From assembly GCF_014904735.1 (NCBI RefSeq), contig NZ_JACZCR010000001.1, forward strand, positions 1 through 64,000: a DNA stretch of 64,000 bases. The letters run 5' to 3'. Below are positions 53,019 to 61,056 of this stretch, one piece after another. Within the stretch, counting starts at the first letter, position 1, and every line of letters starts with the position of its first letter. The notes under the pieces are model-generated. The model was given only the letters and a program-made list of their open reading frames with translations, searched no databases and was not told where the DNA came from. Made by a program: the position numbers and the translations under genes. The stretch comes from Microbulbifer hainanensis (GTDB lineage Bacteria; Pseudomonadota; Gammaproteobacteria; Pseudomonadales; Cellvibrionaceae).

Positions 53019-54562
53019 TATTCGACTCTCCGATCGCTCGCCAGTACCGATTTTGGCTTCACCTCCGGCACCAGTTCGGTTAGCGGCATAGCCAAGCCGC
53101 GCTCGTTGATCACCTCCACGTGGTGACGGCGCAGCAGGCGCGGCTCGGGCACACCGCAGGAGTGCGCGATGGTACCGACTTCGTGCACCATATTGCGCGC
53201 GTAGCTATTGACCCGCTCGGCCTTGTCCGTGGGATCCAGTCCCTGCTGCAGATCCGGATCGTGCGTGGTCACCCCGGTCGGACAGGTGTTTTTGTTGCAC
53301 TGCATGGCCTGGATACAGCCGAGCGCGAACATAAACCCGCGCCCGCAATTGACGAAGTCCGCACCCATCGCCAGCGCCCAGGCCACCATCGACGGCGTCA
53401 GCAGTTTGCCCGAACAGACAACTTTAATGCGCTCGCGCAAGCCGTACTGGGTCAGCAGGTCTACCACCAGTGGCAGGCTGCGGTTGATCGGCAGGCCCAT
53501 ATAATCCATCAGGCTCTGCGGTGCCGCACCGCTGCCACCGTCGGCGCTGTCGATGGTGATAAAGTCCGGCGCGCTGTCCAGACCGCGCAGCTGGATGCTC
53601 TCGCACATCTGGTGCAACCAGTCACTGGAACCGATCACACACTTGAACCCAGTGGGCTTGCCGGTAATACGGCGAATACGCTGCACCATGTCCAGCAGGC
53701 CATCGACGGTGTTGAATTCCGGATGGCCATTCGGGCTGATGGAATCCTGTCCCTCCGGGATACCGCGCACCCGCGCAATTTCCTCGGTGACCTTGATCCC
53801 CGGCAGGATACCGCCCTTGCCCGGCTTGGCCCCCTGGGACAGTTTCAGCTCGAACATTTTTACCTGCTCGTGCTCGGCCACCGCTCGTAGTTTTTCCTCG
53901 GACAGTTTGCCCTCGGCATCGCGCACGCCGTATTTGGCCGTACCGATCTGGAACACGATGTCGCAGCCCCCAGAGAGGTGATAGGAGGACAGCCCGCCCT
54001 CACCGGTGTTCATCCAGATACCCGCCTTCTTCGCCCCTTTCGACAGGGCCGTCACCGCCGGTACTGACAGCGCACCAAAGCTCATACCGGAGATATTGAA
54101 AATGGAACTGGTGGTGTAGGGTTTGTCCGCATAACCTTCACCGACCGTGACCTCGCCCGGGGGTACCGCGTCTTTCTCCAGGGTGGGGAAAGGATAGTTG
54201 AGGAACACCACATCCCCTGGCTGGTTTAGCGGCCGCGTGGAACCGAAGGCCACGGTGGAATCGACGTTTTTGGCCGCGCGGTAAACCCAGCTGCGCTGGG
54301 CGCGGTTGAAGGGCATCTCCTCCCGGTCCAGGGCGAAGAAGTACTGGCGGAAGAATTCACCGAGATGTTCGAACTGGTAGCGAAACCGGCCGATGACCGG
54401 GAAATTGCGCCGGATCGCCTGCTTCGTCTGGCTCACATCCGACAGATACAGATAGAGCACATAGAGAACCAGCAACACCAGCGCGAAGGCAAACAACAGC
54501 GCAAATACTTGTAATACATGAACCGCAAATGTGCGAATCGCGGCTACTGCCTGTAAATCCAT
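53018..54562 (-). CDS. FMN-binding glutamate synthase-family membrane protein
   Basis: A 514-residue protein with one N-terminal transmembrane helix (VFALLFAFALVLLVLYVLYLYL) and a glutamate synthase central/FMN barrel domain. Motifs include FNISGMSFGALSVPAVTALSKGAKKAG, NTGEGGLSSYHL, MFELKLSQGAKPGKGG, FITIDSADGGSGAAP and the iron-sulphur-like CIQAMQCNKNTCPTGVTTHDP cluster. It lacks the amidotransferase domain, so it is not classical GltB; its substrate is unknown. It is the upstream partner of the antiporter, overlapping by one base. Confidence 0.9.
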   Translation of the reverse strand: MDLQAVAAIRTFAVHVLQVFALLFAFALVLLVLYVLYLYLSDVSQTKQAIRRNFPVIGRFRYQFEHLGEFFRQYFFALDREEMPFNRAQRSWVYRAAKNVDSTVAFGSTRPLNQPGDVVFLNYPFPTLEKDAVPPGEVTVGEGYADKPYTTSSIFNISGMSFGALSVPAVTALSKGAKKAGIWMNTGEGGLSSYHLSGGCDIVFQIGTAKYGVRDAEGKLSEEKLRAVAEHEQVKMFELKLSQGAKPGKGGILPGIKVTEEIARVRGIPEGQDSISPNGHPEFNTVDGLLDMVQRIRRITGKPTGFKCVIGSSDWLHQMCESIQLRGLDSAPDFITIDSADGGSGAAPQSLMDYMGLPINRSLPLVVDLLTQYGLRERIKVVCSGKLLTPSMVAWALAMGADFVNCGRGFMFALGCIQAMQCNKNTCPTGVTTHDPDLQQGLDPTDKAERVNSYARNMVHEVGTIAHSCGVPEPRLLRRHHVEVINERGLAMPLTELVPEVKPKSVLASDRRVE

Positions 54563-54665
54563 CTCACAGCCCCCTGATTTTGGTGGCGATCATTGTATGC
54601 CCTGTACCGGCTGCTTGCATATCGCCGCCGCCTCCACTTAAACTGTATATCCATACAGCTAAGAG

Positions 54666-55763
54666 ATGGTATCCTTGGCCAACGAAGATCCGACAAACCC
54701 CACTCAGTGCCACAAAGCCCGCGGTGCCGCCAGCAATCTGGCCGGCCGCTTTGTGCCCCATACCAGCACCCGGGAAAACGATGGCTGGCAGCTGGAGCCG
54801 GAACCCGTCGAGCGGATACTGACTGAGGCCATTGCGGAAAAGGCCAAGAGCATCATCGCCACCAACCGCTCGCCGGATTTGCCCTTCAGTCAGTCCATCA
54901 ATCCGTACCGGGGCTGCGAGCACGGCTGCATTTACTGCTACGCGCGCCCCGCACACGCCTACGTCGATCTGTCGCCGGGGCTGGACTTCGAAAGTAAAAT
55001 TTTTTTCAAACCCGAGGCCGCCGCACTGCTGGAAACCGCCCTGCGCAGGCGCAGTTATCGTTGCACTCCCATCGCGCTGGGCTCCAATACCGATCCCTAC
55101 CAGCCGCTGGAAAGGGACAAACAGATCACCCGCCAGCTGCTCGAGACGATGCAGCGCTTCAATCAGCCAGTCACTATCGTTACCAAGAGTGCACTGATTC
55201 TGCGCGATCTGCCGCTGCTGGCGGAAATGGCGCGGGATCGGCTCGCCCAGGTAGCCATCAGCGTCACGACCCTCGACAACGCGCTGAAACGAAAACTGGA
55301 GCCCCGCACAGCCGGTCCGGCCGCGCGCCTGCGGGCGCTGGAGGCACTGGGCAATGCCGGTATTCCCACCGCGGTGCTGGCCGCACCGATGATCCCCGCC
55401 TTGAACGACTGCGAACTGGAAGCCATTCTTACCGCCGCCACGGATGCCGGCGCGCAGCATGCCGCCTATATCCTGCTGCGCCTGCCGCATGAGGTTGCGC
55501 CGCTGTTCCGCCAATGGTTGGACGAACACTATCCGGAGCGCGCCGCCCATGTCATGAGCCTGGTACAGCAGAGCCGCAACGGCCGTGACTACCAGAGCGA
55601 CTTTGCCCAGCGCCAGACGGGTACCGGTATTTTTGCCCAGCTGCTGCAGCGGCGTTTCTCAGTGGCGATCAAGAGACTGGGATTGAACCGGCGCAAACTG
55701 GCTCTGGACTGCAGCCGCTTTCTCCCTCCTCCCCAGGCCGGCGACCAGCAGTCACTGTTTTGA
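54666..55763 (+). CDS. PA0069-family radical SAM protein
   Basis: A 365-residue radical SAM protein related to spore photoproduct lyase. The cluster motif is C-EHG-CIYC in NPYRGCEHGCIYCYARPAHAY at about residues 78-98, holding a 4Fe-4S cluster that cleaves S-adenosylmethionine. GSNTDPYQPLERD and VTIVTKSALILRDL fit the PA0069/Rv2578c group. Function is unknown, though the fold suggests nucleic-acid or small-molecule repair. The start is the ATG at 54666. Confidence 0.92.
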   Translation: MVSLANEDPTNPTQCHKARGAASNLAGRFVPHTSTRENDGWQLEPEPVERILTEAIAEKAKSIIATNRSPDLPFSQSINPYRGCEHGCIYCYARPAHAYVDLSPGLDFESKIFFKPEAAALLETALRRRSYRCTPIALGSNTDPYQPLERDKQITRQLLETMQRFNQPVTIVTKSALILRDLPLLAEMARDRLAQVAISVTTLDNALKRKLEPRTAGPAARLRALEALGNAGIPTAVLAAPMIPALNDCELEAILTAATDAGAQHAAYILLRLPHEVAPLFRQWLDEHYPERAAHVMSLVQQSRNGRDYQSDFAQRQTGTGIFAQLLQRRFSVAIKRLGLNRRKLALDCSRFLPPPQAGDQQSLF

Positions 55764-55841
55764 TAGCCAGAGCAAAGTCGCGGTTCCCCCGCGCCGCCCG
55801 CTATCGGACAATAGTCCGGTATCAATAGTGGAATCAGAATC

Positions 55842-56156
55842 TTGAGTGATTGGTTTGTCTACATGATCCGCACCGGTCGAGGTGCCCTGTACACCGGTAT
55901 CACCCGCGATGTGGTGCGCCGTTTTGCCGAGCACCAGAGCGGCGGCCCCAAAGCGGCCAAGGCCCTGCGCGGACGGGGACCGCTGACGCTGGAATTCCAC
56001 TGCGCAGTCGCCGACAAATCCGCCGCGCTGAAGCTGGAAATAGAGATAAAGAAGTGGCCGAAGAAGAAAAAAGAGGCCCTGATTGCCGGCAGAAAGGGAT
56101 TGATACCCGCGGTGTATTTATCAGGGCCCAAAGGGGTAGATGGTGAATCGCTGTAG
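55842..56156 (+). CDS. GIY-YIG nuclease family protein
   Basis: A 104-residue protein of the UPF0213/YhbQ type. The motif pair here reads WFVYMIRTG then [21 protein letters not shown], with the catalytic Arg in the latter and a Glu in [19 protein letters not shown]. Family members are small nucleases or DNA-repair accessory proteins. The start is a TTG at 55842, which gives the correct family N-terminus SDWFVYMI; no better start exists. Confidence 0.9.
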   Translation: MSDWFVYMIRTGRGALYTGITRDVVRRFAEHQSGGPKAAKALRGRGPLTLEFHCAVADKSAALKLEIEIKKWPKKKKEALIAGRKGLIPAVYLSGPKGVDGESL

Positions 56157-56167
56157 CGCCCAGTGAA

Positions 56168-56278
56168 TTACTGGACGGTATATTCCAATTGTATGGTTGG
56201 CTCCGAGCTGGCCGGGCCGGTAAAGGCCAGGGCAGTGACAAACACCATGGCTGTTGCAAAAATAAAGCGCCTGCACAT
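56168..56278 (-). CDS. Small exported peptide, 36 aa
   Basis: On the minus strand an ATG at 56278, eight bases after GAGAGG, starts a product with a signal-peptide-like region (CRRFIFATAMVFVTALAFTG) and a cleavage site near GPASSEP. The mature part is only about 14 residues. I do not recognise it. The ribosome-binding site and signal peptide support a real gene. It lies downstream of the DUF1097 gene cluster on the same strand. Confidence 0.5.
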   Translation of the reverse strand: MCRRFIFATAMVFVTALAFTGPASSEPTIQLEYTVQ

Positions 56279-56338
56279 CACTGACACCTCTCTACTAAAT
56301 CGTATTTAACACTCTGATGTTAAATAGCTGGATTGAAA

Positions 56339-56536
56339 TCATCTCCCGACCTGTTCCGCCACTGCCGAATCCTGGTTTCCCGACAGCCAGCGGCCCTGTG
56401 TCTCCGACGTCAGGCAGGACACCTCGCCAATCTGGCTCTGCTGAATTCTCAGCAAACAGGCGTCGATAACGACTGTGCGCAATCTGTTGGCCGGGTAGCG
56501 GACCAGTGCCCCGGCGGCAGCTCTCAAGCGACTCAT
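56339..56536 (-). CDS. Small hypothetical protein, 65 aa
   Basis: Starts at 56536, overlapping the stop of the DUF1097 gene by four bases (ATGA), the usual mark of translational coupling. The product begins MSRLRAAAGALVRYPANRLRTVVIDACLLR and has no clear membrane segment or motif. I do not recognise a family. Its reading is supported only by the overlap. Confidence 0.45.
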   Translation of the reverse strand: MSRLRAAAGALVRYPANRLRTVVIDACLLRIQQSQIGEVSCLTSETQGRWLSGNQDSAVAEQVGR

Positions 56537-57078
56537 TGCTCAACCTCCACTACATCCTCTGAAACCCGAACCTGTCCAATCCCGAGCGCCCTGCGCACAA
56601 GAGCCGGCAGCGTCGCGGCGAACACCCCCACGGAAACCGCAGCGGTCAACGTCAGGTAGGTGTCCAGCGATGTCTCCATATTCGCCACCAGTGCGATCAG
56701 GATACCGATGTAATAATTGGGAACATTGCTGACACCAGTAATGAACTGCATCAGTTGCACGCTGATCGCTGCGAGTAGCAATGCAGCCGGCAGCGCCGTC
56801 CAGGCGGAATTCAGATCAAAATTAGCTGCTGCCGACAACGAAACAATGCCGAGGCCGAGGCCGGTAATCGCACAAGCCAGGTTGTACGTGCCGTGGCCAA
56901 GCGACGAACCGCGGCTGTAGAAGACTGCCAGGCCGGCCAGCGTGACCCAGACTGGTAACCCGAGCAGGTACCCCGCCACTCCGGCACCAGCAATCTGCAC
57001 CGCTACCAGTAGCACACCGGCCCCTCGGGACAACGGTGTCGACTCGATACGATGTTCACTCGCAACTGCATGGCTCAT
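56533..57078 (-). CDS. DUF1097-like membrane protein
   Basis: A 181-residue protein with about five or six hydrophobic helices (VLLVAVQIAGAGVAGYLLGL, WVTLAGLAVFYS, YNLACAITGLGLGIVSLS, ALLLAAISVQLMQFITG, YIGILIALVANM, LTLTAAVSVGVFAATLPAL). The GLPVWVTLAGLAVFYSRG stretch and overall layout resemble the DUF1097/YcdZ family, of unknown function. It is the first of a small minus-strand set with the 65-aa and perhaps the 36-aa genes. Confidence 0.72.
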   Translation of the reverse strand: MSHAVASEHRIESTPLSRGAGVLLVAVQIAGAGVAGYLLGLPVWVTLAGLAVFYSRGSSLGHGTYNLACAITGLGLGIVSLSAAANFDLNSAWTALPAALLLAAISVQLMQFITGVSNVPNYYIGILIALVANMETSLDTYLTLTAAVSVGVFAATLPALVRRALGIGQVRVSEDVVEVEQ

Positions 57079-57360
57079 GGCAATCTCCTCCCGTTATGGC
57101 TCAATGCTTTCCATCGCCAACCGATTTTCACTGACCCGTCGGTTTCCACTTGCACAAAAACGGCCTGGTCCGATGAATCGAAAGCGGTTACTAACTTCCT
57201 TTCGTTGCAGCGCATTCTGCCGTTCGGGCCCATAGAGCGGTAGCAGATAACTTCGCGATACTTGCCTAAAATTGCACGCGGTCGGAGTATCCTTATTTCG
57301 GCAAGACAAGTCGCTCTAACCCAATAGCAGTCGGTTATAAGTGCCGGTAATTCGCCGCCT
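57079..57360. other. 282-bp region before the transporter relic, no gene recognised
   Basis: Probably carries the promoter of the DUF1097 set. Open frames on the minus strand across it match nothing known. It joins directly to the truncated transporter relic, so one junction of an old deletion or insertion lies near 57355. Confidence 0.35.
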
Positions 57361-57552
57361 GTGCGGCCGGGGGGCAAGGTGATCTGGTCAATTGGCGCGA
57401 CGATGATGCAGGGACAGGTGCTCGGAGCCTACTTTGGCAGTCACACCATGCTGGCGGGCGGCACCCGCCTGATCCGCCCCATGGTGATCACCGTGTGCAT
57501 ACTCATGTCCCTGAGCCAGATCGCCCGGCATTTGGATTTCACTCTGGGTTGA
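57361..57552 (+). pseudogene. C-terminal relic of a TSUP (TauE/SafE, YfcA-like) transporter
   Basis: The frame reads GGKVIWSIGATMMQGQVLGA, then YFGSHTMLAGGTRLIRP and a final hydrophobic MVITVCILMS helix, matching the last two transmembrane segments of YfcA-type sulfite/organosulfonate exporters (GQ-x-LGA-x2-GS and G-x-RLIRP). About 190 of the usual 250 residues are missing upstream, where unrelated sequence begins. It ends 13 bp inside the opposing LysR gene. It is non-functional as it stands. Confidence 0.8.
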
Positions 57553-58471
57553 GATCCGGCTTTGCCGCCAGGCGCGGCTTCATGATTTCCGCCATCCACG
57601 CCATAAATACCTGGACCCGCTTGGGCAGGTGGCGGCGATTGGCGTAAACCAGGGATACCGGCATGGGAGCCGGCCGGTACTGCGGCAGAATTTCTTCCAG
57701 CTCCCCGGATTCGAGGTAGTGCCGCACACCGGCTTCCGGCACCTGGATGATACCGAGACCGGCGAGACACGCCTCCCGGTAGGCGTCGGTATTGTTGACC
57801 GTCAATGCCCCGGCCATCGGCAGGGAATGCTCCGTATCCGGTGATTGCGGGTCCACGTATTCGAAGCCTGCCGGCCGCGCACCGAGGGACAGCACATAGT
57901 GCACCAACCGGTGCCCGGCCAGGTCGTCTAGAGTGCGCGGCGTACCGTGCTCAGCCAGATATTCGGTGCTCGCACAGCTCACAAGCTGGTATTCCCCCAG
58001 GGGCCGCGCAATCAGGCTGGAATCCTCCAGTTGGCCGACGCGCAGGACGCAGTCGAAGCCCTCGCGCACCACATCCACAAAGCGGTCGCTGCTCGACAGC
58101 TCGATCTCCAATCCCGGGTGGCGGCGCAGGAATTCCGGCAATCGCGGTATCACCAAATCGCGGGCCACCGGCAGGGGCATATCGACCCGCAGGCGCCCAT
58201 GCAGTGTGGCGCTGTCCTCGCGAAACAGATTCTGCAACTCGTCCATATCGGCGAGCAGATCCCGGCTGCGCTCGTAAAAGACCTGCCCGTCCTGGGACAA
58301 GCGCACGCTGCGGGTGGTGCGGTGCAACAGGCGCGTGCCCAGCAGTTCCTCCAGTTGCTGCACCGCGCCGGATACACTGGCGCGCGACAGCCCCAGGCTG
58401 TCCGCCGCCGCAGTGAAACTGCCCAGTTCCGCGACCCGCGCGAAGATCTCCATCGCCTCGAGCAACTTCAT
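57539..58471 (-). CDS. LysR-type transcriptional regulator
   Basis: A 310-residue regulator. The winged helix-turn-helix lies at about residues 1-60 (EIFARVAELGSFTAAADSLGLSRASVSGAVQQLEELLGTRLLHRTTR), and the effector-binding domain from about 90 on (GRLRVDMPLPVARDLVIPRLPEFLRRHPGLEIELSSSD). It belongs to the CrgA-like subgroup. I chose the ATG at 58471 over a GTG three codons upstream. It diverges from an SDR gene 121 bp away, so it probably regulates that gene and itself. Confidence 0.95.
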   Translation of the reverse strand: MKLLEAMEIFARVAELGSFTAAADSLGLSRASVSGAVQQLEELLGTRLLHRTTRSVRLSQDGQVFYERSRDLLADMDELQNLFREDSATLHGRLRVDMPLPVARDLVIPRLPEFLRRHPGLEIELSSSDRFVDVVREGFDCVLRVGQLEDSSLIARPLGEYQLVSCASTEYLAEHGTPRTLDDLAGHRLVHYVLSLGARPAGFEYVDPQSPDTEHSLPMAGALTVNNTDAYREACLAGLGIIQVPEAGVRHYLESGELEEILPQYRPAPMPVSLVYANRRHLPKRVQVFMAWMAEIMKPRLAAKPDLNPE

Positions 58472-58486
58472 TCCCGCCACCTATTA

Positions 58487-58501
58487 TTCAGTAGATTTGA
58501 A
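58487..58501. promoter_or_regulatory. Candidate LysR-type operator
   Basis: TTCA-GTAGATT-TGAA is a 15-bp dyad with the T-N11-A spacing typical of LysR-type regulator boxes. It lies just upstream of the LysR start in the divergent region shared with the SDR gene. Functional assignment is inference. Confidence 0.4.
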
Positions 58502-58592
58502 CAGTCTAGAAATATTACCGACATTTATCCATCAAAGCTCGATCAATAGGATGGGCAACACTAATCCATAGAGCGACGACTGGAGCTGACTC

Positions 58593-59354
58593 ATGAGTGA
58601 ACGCAAAATCGCATTGATTACCGGCGGCAGCCGGGGACTTGGCCGCGATACCGCCCTGCGCCTGGCGGACAGGGGTGTGGATGTAATCCTCACTTTCCAC
58701 AGCCGCAACGCGGACGCCGACGCCGTTGTCGCGGAAATCGAACGGCGCGGGGGACGCGCCGTGGCCCTGCAGCTGGACACCGCCGACGCGGCGAGCTTCC
58801 CGCAGTTTGCGGACGCGGTACAGGCACAACTGCAGTCCATCTGGCAGCGCGAGCAATTCGATTATCTGGTCAACAATGCCGGGATCGGCGCCAACTCGCC
58901 ATTCGCCGAAACCACCGAGGCACAGTTCGACCTGCTGATGGCGGTGCATTTCAAGGGCGTTTATTTCCTGACCCAGCGACTGCTGCCACTGATCGCCGAC
59001 GGCGGCCGCATCGTCAATATTTCCAGCGGCCTGGCGCGCTTCTCGTTCCCGGGTTACAGCGCCTACGCGGCGATGAAGGGGGCCGTGGAAGTGTTGAGCC
59101 GTTATTGGGCCAAGGAACTGGGCGCGCGCGGTATCGCCGTCAATACGGTTGCACCGGGAGCAATTGCGACGGACTTCAGCCAGGGAACGGTGCGCGACAA
59201 CCCTGAAGTGAACGCCTATATCGCCTCGCAGACTGCCCTGGGACGCGTGGGCGAACCGGAAGATATCGGCGGCGTAATTGCCTCGCTACTGTCGGAAGAC
59301 AACCGCTGGATCAATGCCCAGCGCATCGAGGCCTCGGGCGGGATGTTTCTCTAA
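58593..59354 (+). CDS. SDR-family NAD(P)-dependent oxidoreductase
   Basis: A 253-residue classical short-chain dehydrogenase. The cofactor motif is ITGGSRGLGRDTALRLA (TGxxxGxG), followed by DYLVNNAGIG. The catalytic Ser is in VNISSGLARFSFPGYS, and the YAAMK catalytic Tyr-Lys pair follows. The C-terminus (GRVGEPEDIGGVIASLLSEDNRWINAQRIEASGGMFL) matches 3-oxoacyl-ACP-reductase-like SDRs. The substrate is unknown; control by the divergent LysR gene is likely. Confidence 0.93.
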   Translation: MSERKIALITGGSRGLGRDTALRLADRGVDVILTFHSRNADADAVVAEIERRGGRAVALQLDTADAASFPQFADAVQAQLQSIWQREQFDYLVNNAGIGANSPFAETTEAQFDLLMAVHFKGVYFLTQRLLPLIADGGRIVNISSGLARFSFPGYSAYAAMKGAVEVLSRYWAKELGARGIAVNTVAPGAIATDFSQGTVRDNPEVNAYIASQTALGRVGEPEDIGGVIASLLSEDNRWINAQRIEASGGMFL

Positions 59355-59366
59355 ACATCGATTAGT

Positions 59367-59395
59367 GCCGGGCGGGCGCAGGAAGCCCGCCCGGC
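59367..59395. terminator. Strong GC hairpin between convergent SDR genes
   Basis: A perfect 11-bp stem GCCGGGCGGGC/GCCCGCCCGGC with a seven-base loop lies 12 bp after the first SDR stop and 37 bp before the end of the opposing SDR gene. It could end both transcripts, but lacks a T run. Confidence 0.6.
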
Positions 59396-59431
59396 TCAGC
59401 GGGTGCCCGTGCAGGTTGAAGCGGCGGGCCG

Positions 59432-60127
59432 CTACCAGGGAATTTCACTGCCGTCGTAATTGTAAAAGCGTCCGCTGTGCTCCAGGTCGGCGCCCAGCAG
59501 CAGTTTTTTCAGGCCGGCGACACTCTCCTCCACCGAAATCAGCGCATTGGGACCGCCCATCTGGGTCTTTACCCATCCCGGGTGCAAAGCCATCACACTG
59601 ACGCCCTGCTCACGTAAATCGATAGAAAGGCTTTTGACCACCTGGTTGACGGCGGTTTTGGACGTCCGGTAGATATAGCCACCGCCAGAGGTATTGTCGG
59701 CAATACTGCCCACCTTGCTGCTCAATACTGCCATGACCCTGCGCTCGCTGTCGGCCACGTTGCGGGCGAATGTCTCCGCCATCTTGTAGGGCGCGATGGT
59801 GTTGGATTCCAGTACCTTGCGCCACTCGTCGACATCCACCTGACCGAAAGCCACACCCTTGGGGCCATAGTAACCGGCGTTGTTCACCAGAATGTCGATG
59901 GGCTGATCCCACAGGGCCTTGGACAGCGCGGTCATCTGGTCGTACCTGGTCACATCCAGCTGGAACAGGCGTACATGCGCGTATTTTTCGCGCAGGGCGC
60001 GCAGTTCATGGGCTCCCGGTACATCCCGGCAACAGGCGAGTACCTGCCAGCCATCGTCGGCGAACTGGCGGGTCATCTCCAGGCCAATACCCCGGTTGCT
60101 GCCGGTGATCAGAATGGTGCCGGGCAT
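59432..60127 (-). CDS. SDR-family oxidoreductase (CsgA/sniffer-like)
   Basis: A 231-residue SDR of the C-factor/sniffer subgroup. It starts MPGTILITGSNRGIGLEMTRQFADDGWQVLACCRD, with DILVNNAGYYG, then VLSSKVGSIADNTSGGGYIYRTSKTAVN containing the catalytic Tyr and Lys, and ends LEHSGRFYNYDGSEIPW. The ATG at 60127 follows GAGGAGG. A MITE-like repeat ends 13 bp upstream of that ribosome-binding site and separates the gene from any older promoter. Confidence 0.92.
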   Translation of the reverse strand: MPGTILITGSNRGIGLEMTRQFADDGWQVLACCRDVPGAHELRALREKYAHVRLFQLDVTRYDQMTALSKALWDQPIDILVNNAGYYGPKGVAFGQVDVDEWRKVLESNTIAPYKMAETFARNVADSERRVMAVLSSKVGSIADNTSGGGYIYRTSKTAVNQVVKSLSIDLREQGVSVMALHPGWVKTQMGGPNALISVEESVAGLKKLLLGADLEHSGRFYNYDGSEIPW

Positions 60128-60140
60128 AGTGCCTCCTCTT

Positions 60141-60403
60141 GGGAACCTCTGAATAAGTTTATAGCCTCTCTGCGGAACCTGAAGCGAGCAGGTGCAAGGC
60201 CCAGTGCGCCGTGAATGGCCTAGCCATTTGCAAGCGCTGCAATGCAGCAGATACCGCTTCAGGCACCGCCCTGCGGGGCTTGCAGAGCGATTCACACTCG
60301 GCGTTGCGGCTCCTTGAAACGTCCAGACATTCCTGCGAAGCCGCGCCTTGATTGTAATCCGCTCTGAAAGCCAGAGAGGCCATAAACTTGTTCAGCGGTT
60401 CCC
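60141..60403. mobile_element. MITE-like element with 32-bp imperfect terminal inverted repeats
   Basis: The left end GGGAACCTCTGAATAAGTTT and onward is the inverted complement of the right end (60372-60403), matching at 29 of 32 positions. The 263-bp element has no complete gene; an open frame on the minus strand is probably chance. No clear target-site duplication is seen. It sits just upstream of the second SDR gene and before the DUF3301 gene, so it may supply or disrupt promoters. Confidence 0.72.
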
Positions 60404-60440
60404 CAATGGTATTCTTGCGCGCTTCGATGTTAACAACTGT

Positions 60441-60767
60441 ATGCCAATGTATTACTCACTGGGCGATCTACTGTGGATATTCGCGCTGTTTCTCGGCGGC
60501 TGGTACCTGTGGGCGGGTATGGCGGCCAAGGACACCGTGCGCCGGGCCGCCAGCCAGCACTGCCAGCAACTCGGCGTGCAACTGCTGGACGACACGGTGG
60601 TGCTGCTGCGCACCCGTCTGAAACGCGACAATCGCGGCCAGGTGCGACTGCACCGCAGTTACGAGTTTGAATTCACCTCCACCGGCGAGCACCGCTACTC
60701 CGGTATCGCCGTGCTGCACGGCCGGCGTATCACCCAGATACAGCTATCCCCCCACCACGTCATCTGA
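60441..60767 (+). CDS. DUF3301 domain membrane protein
   Basis: A 108-residue protein with one N-terminal helix (LGDLLWIFALFLGGWYLWAGMAA) followed by a soluble part with DTVRRAASQHCQQLGVQLLDDTVVL and RSYEFEFTSTGEHRYSGIAVLHGRRI, the DUF3301 pattern. Function is unknown. I chose the ATG at 60441; the frame is open further back, but only through the MITE-like element. The DUF1653 gene follows after 11 bp. Confidence 0.85.
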   Translation: MPMYYSLGDLLWIFALFLGGWYLWAGMAAKDTVRRAASQHCQQLGVQLLDDTVVLLRTRLKRDNRGQVRLHRSYEFEFTSTGEHRYSGIAVLHGRRITQIQLSPHHVI

Positions 60768-60778
60768 TCGGGAACCCC

Positions 60779-60991
60779 ATGAAACGCGGAATCTATCGCC
60801 ACTATAAGGGCGAGCTTTACGAAGTGATGGAAGTCGCCACACACAGTGAAACCGAGGAGCGCCTGGTGGTATACCGGGCCCTCTACGGGGACTACGGCGT
60901 CTGGGTGCGACCGCTGGACATGTTTGCCGGAGAAGTGGAAAAAGACGGACAGCAGCTACCGCGCTTTGCCCTGGTACAAACGTTTGACTAG
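60779..60991 (+). CDS. DUF1653 domain protein
   Basis: A 70-residue protein matching the whole DUF1653 family: GIYRHYKGELYEVMEVATHSETEE, VVYRALYGDYGVWVRPLDMFAGEVE. Function is unknown. It follows the DUF3301 gene by 11 bp and has a CGGGAAC site before the ATG. Confidence 0.93.
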   Translation: MKRGIYRHYKGELYEVMEVATHSETEERLVVYRALYGDYGVWVRPLDMFAGEVEKDGQQLPRFALVQTFD

Positions 60992-61056
60992 CGCGACACA
61001 ACGCGACTAAGGTTGCGTCACCAAAATCAACCGATATAACGGGACAAGGCCACTCG

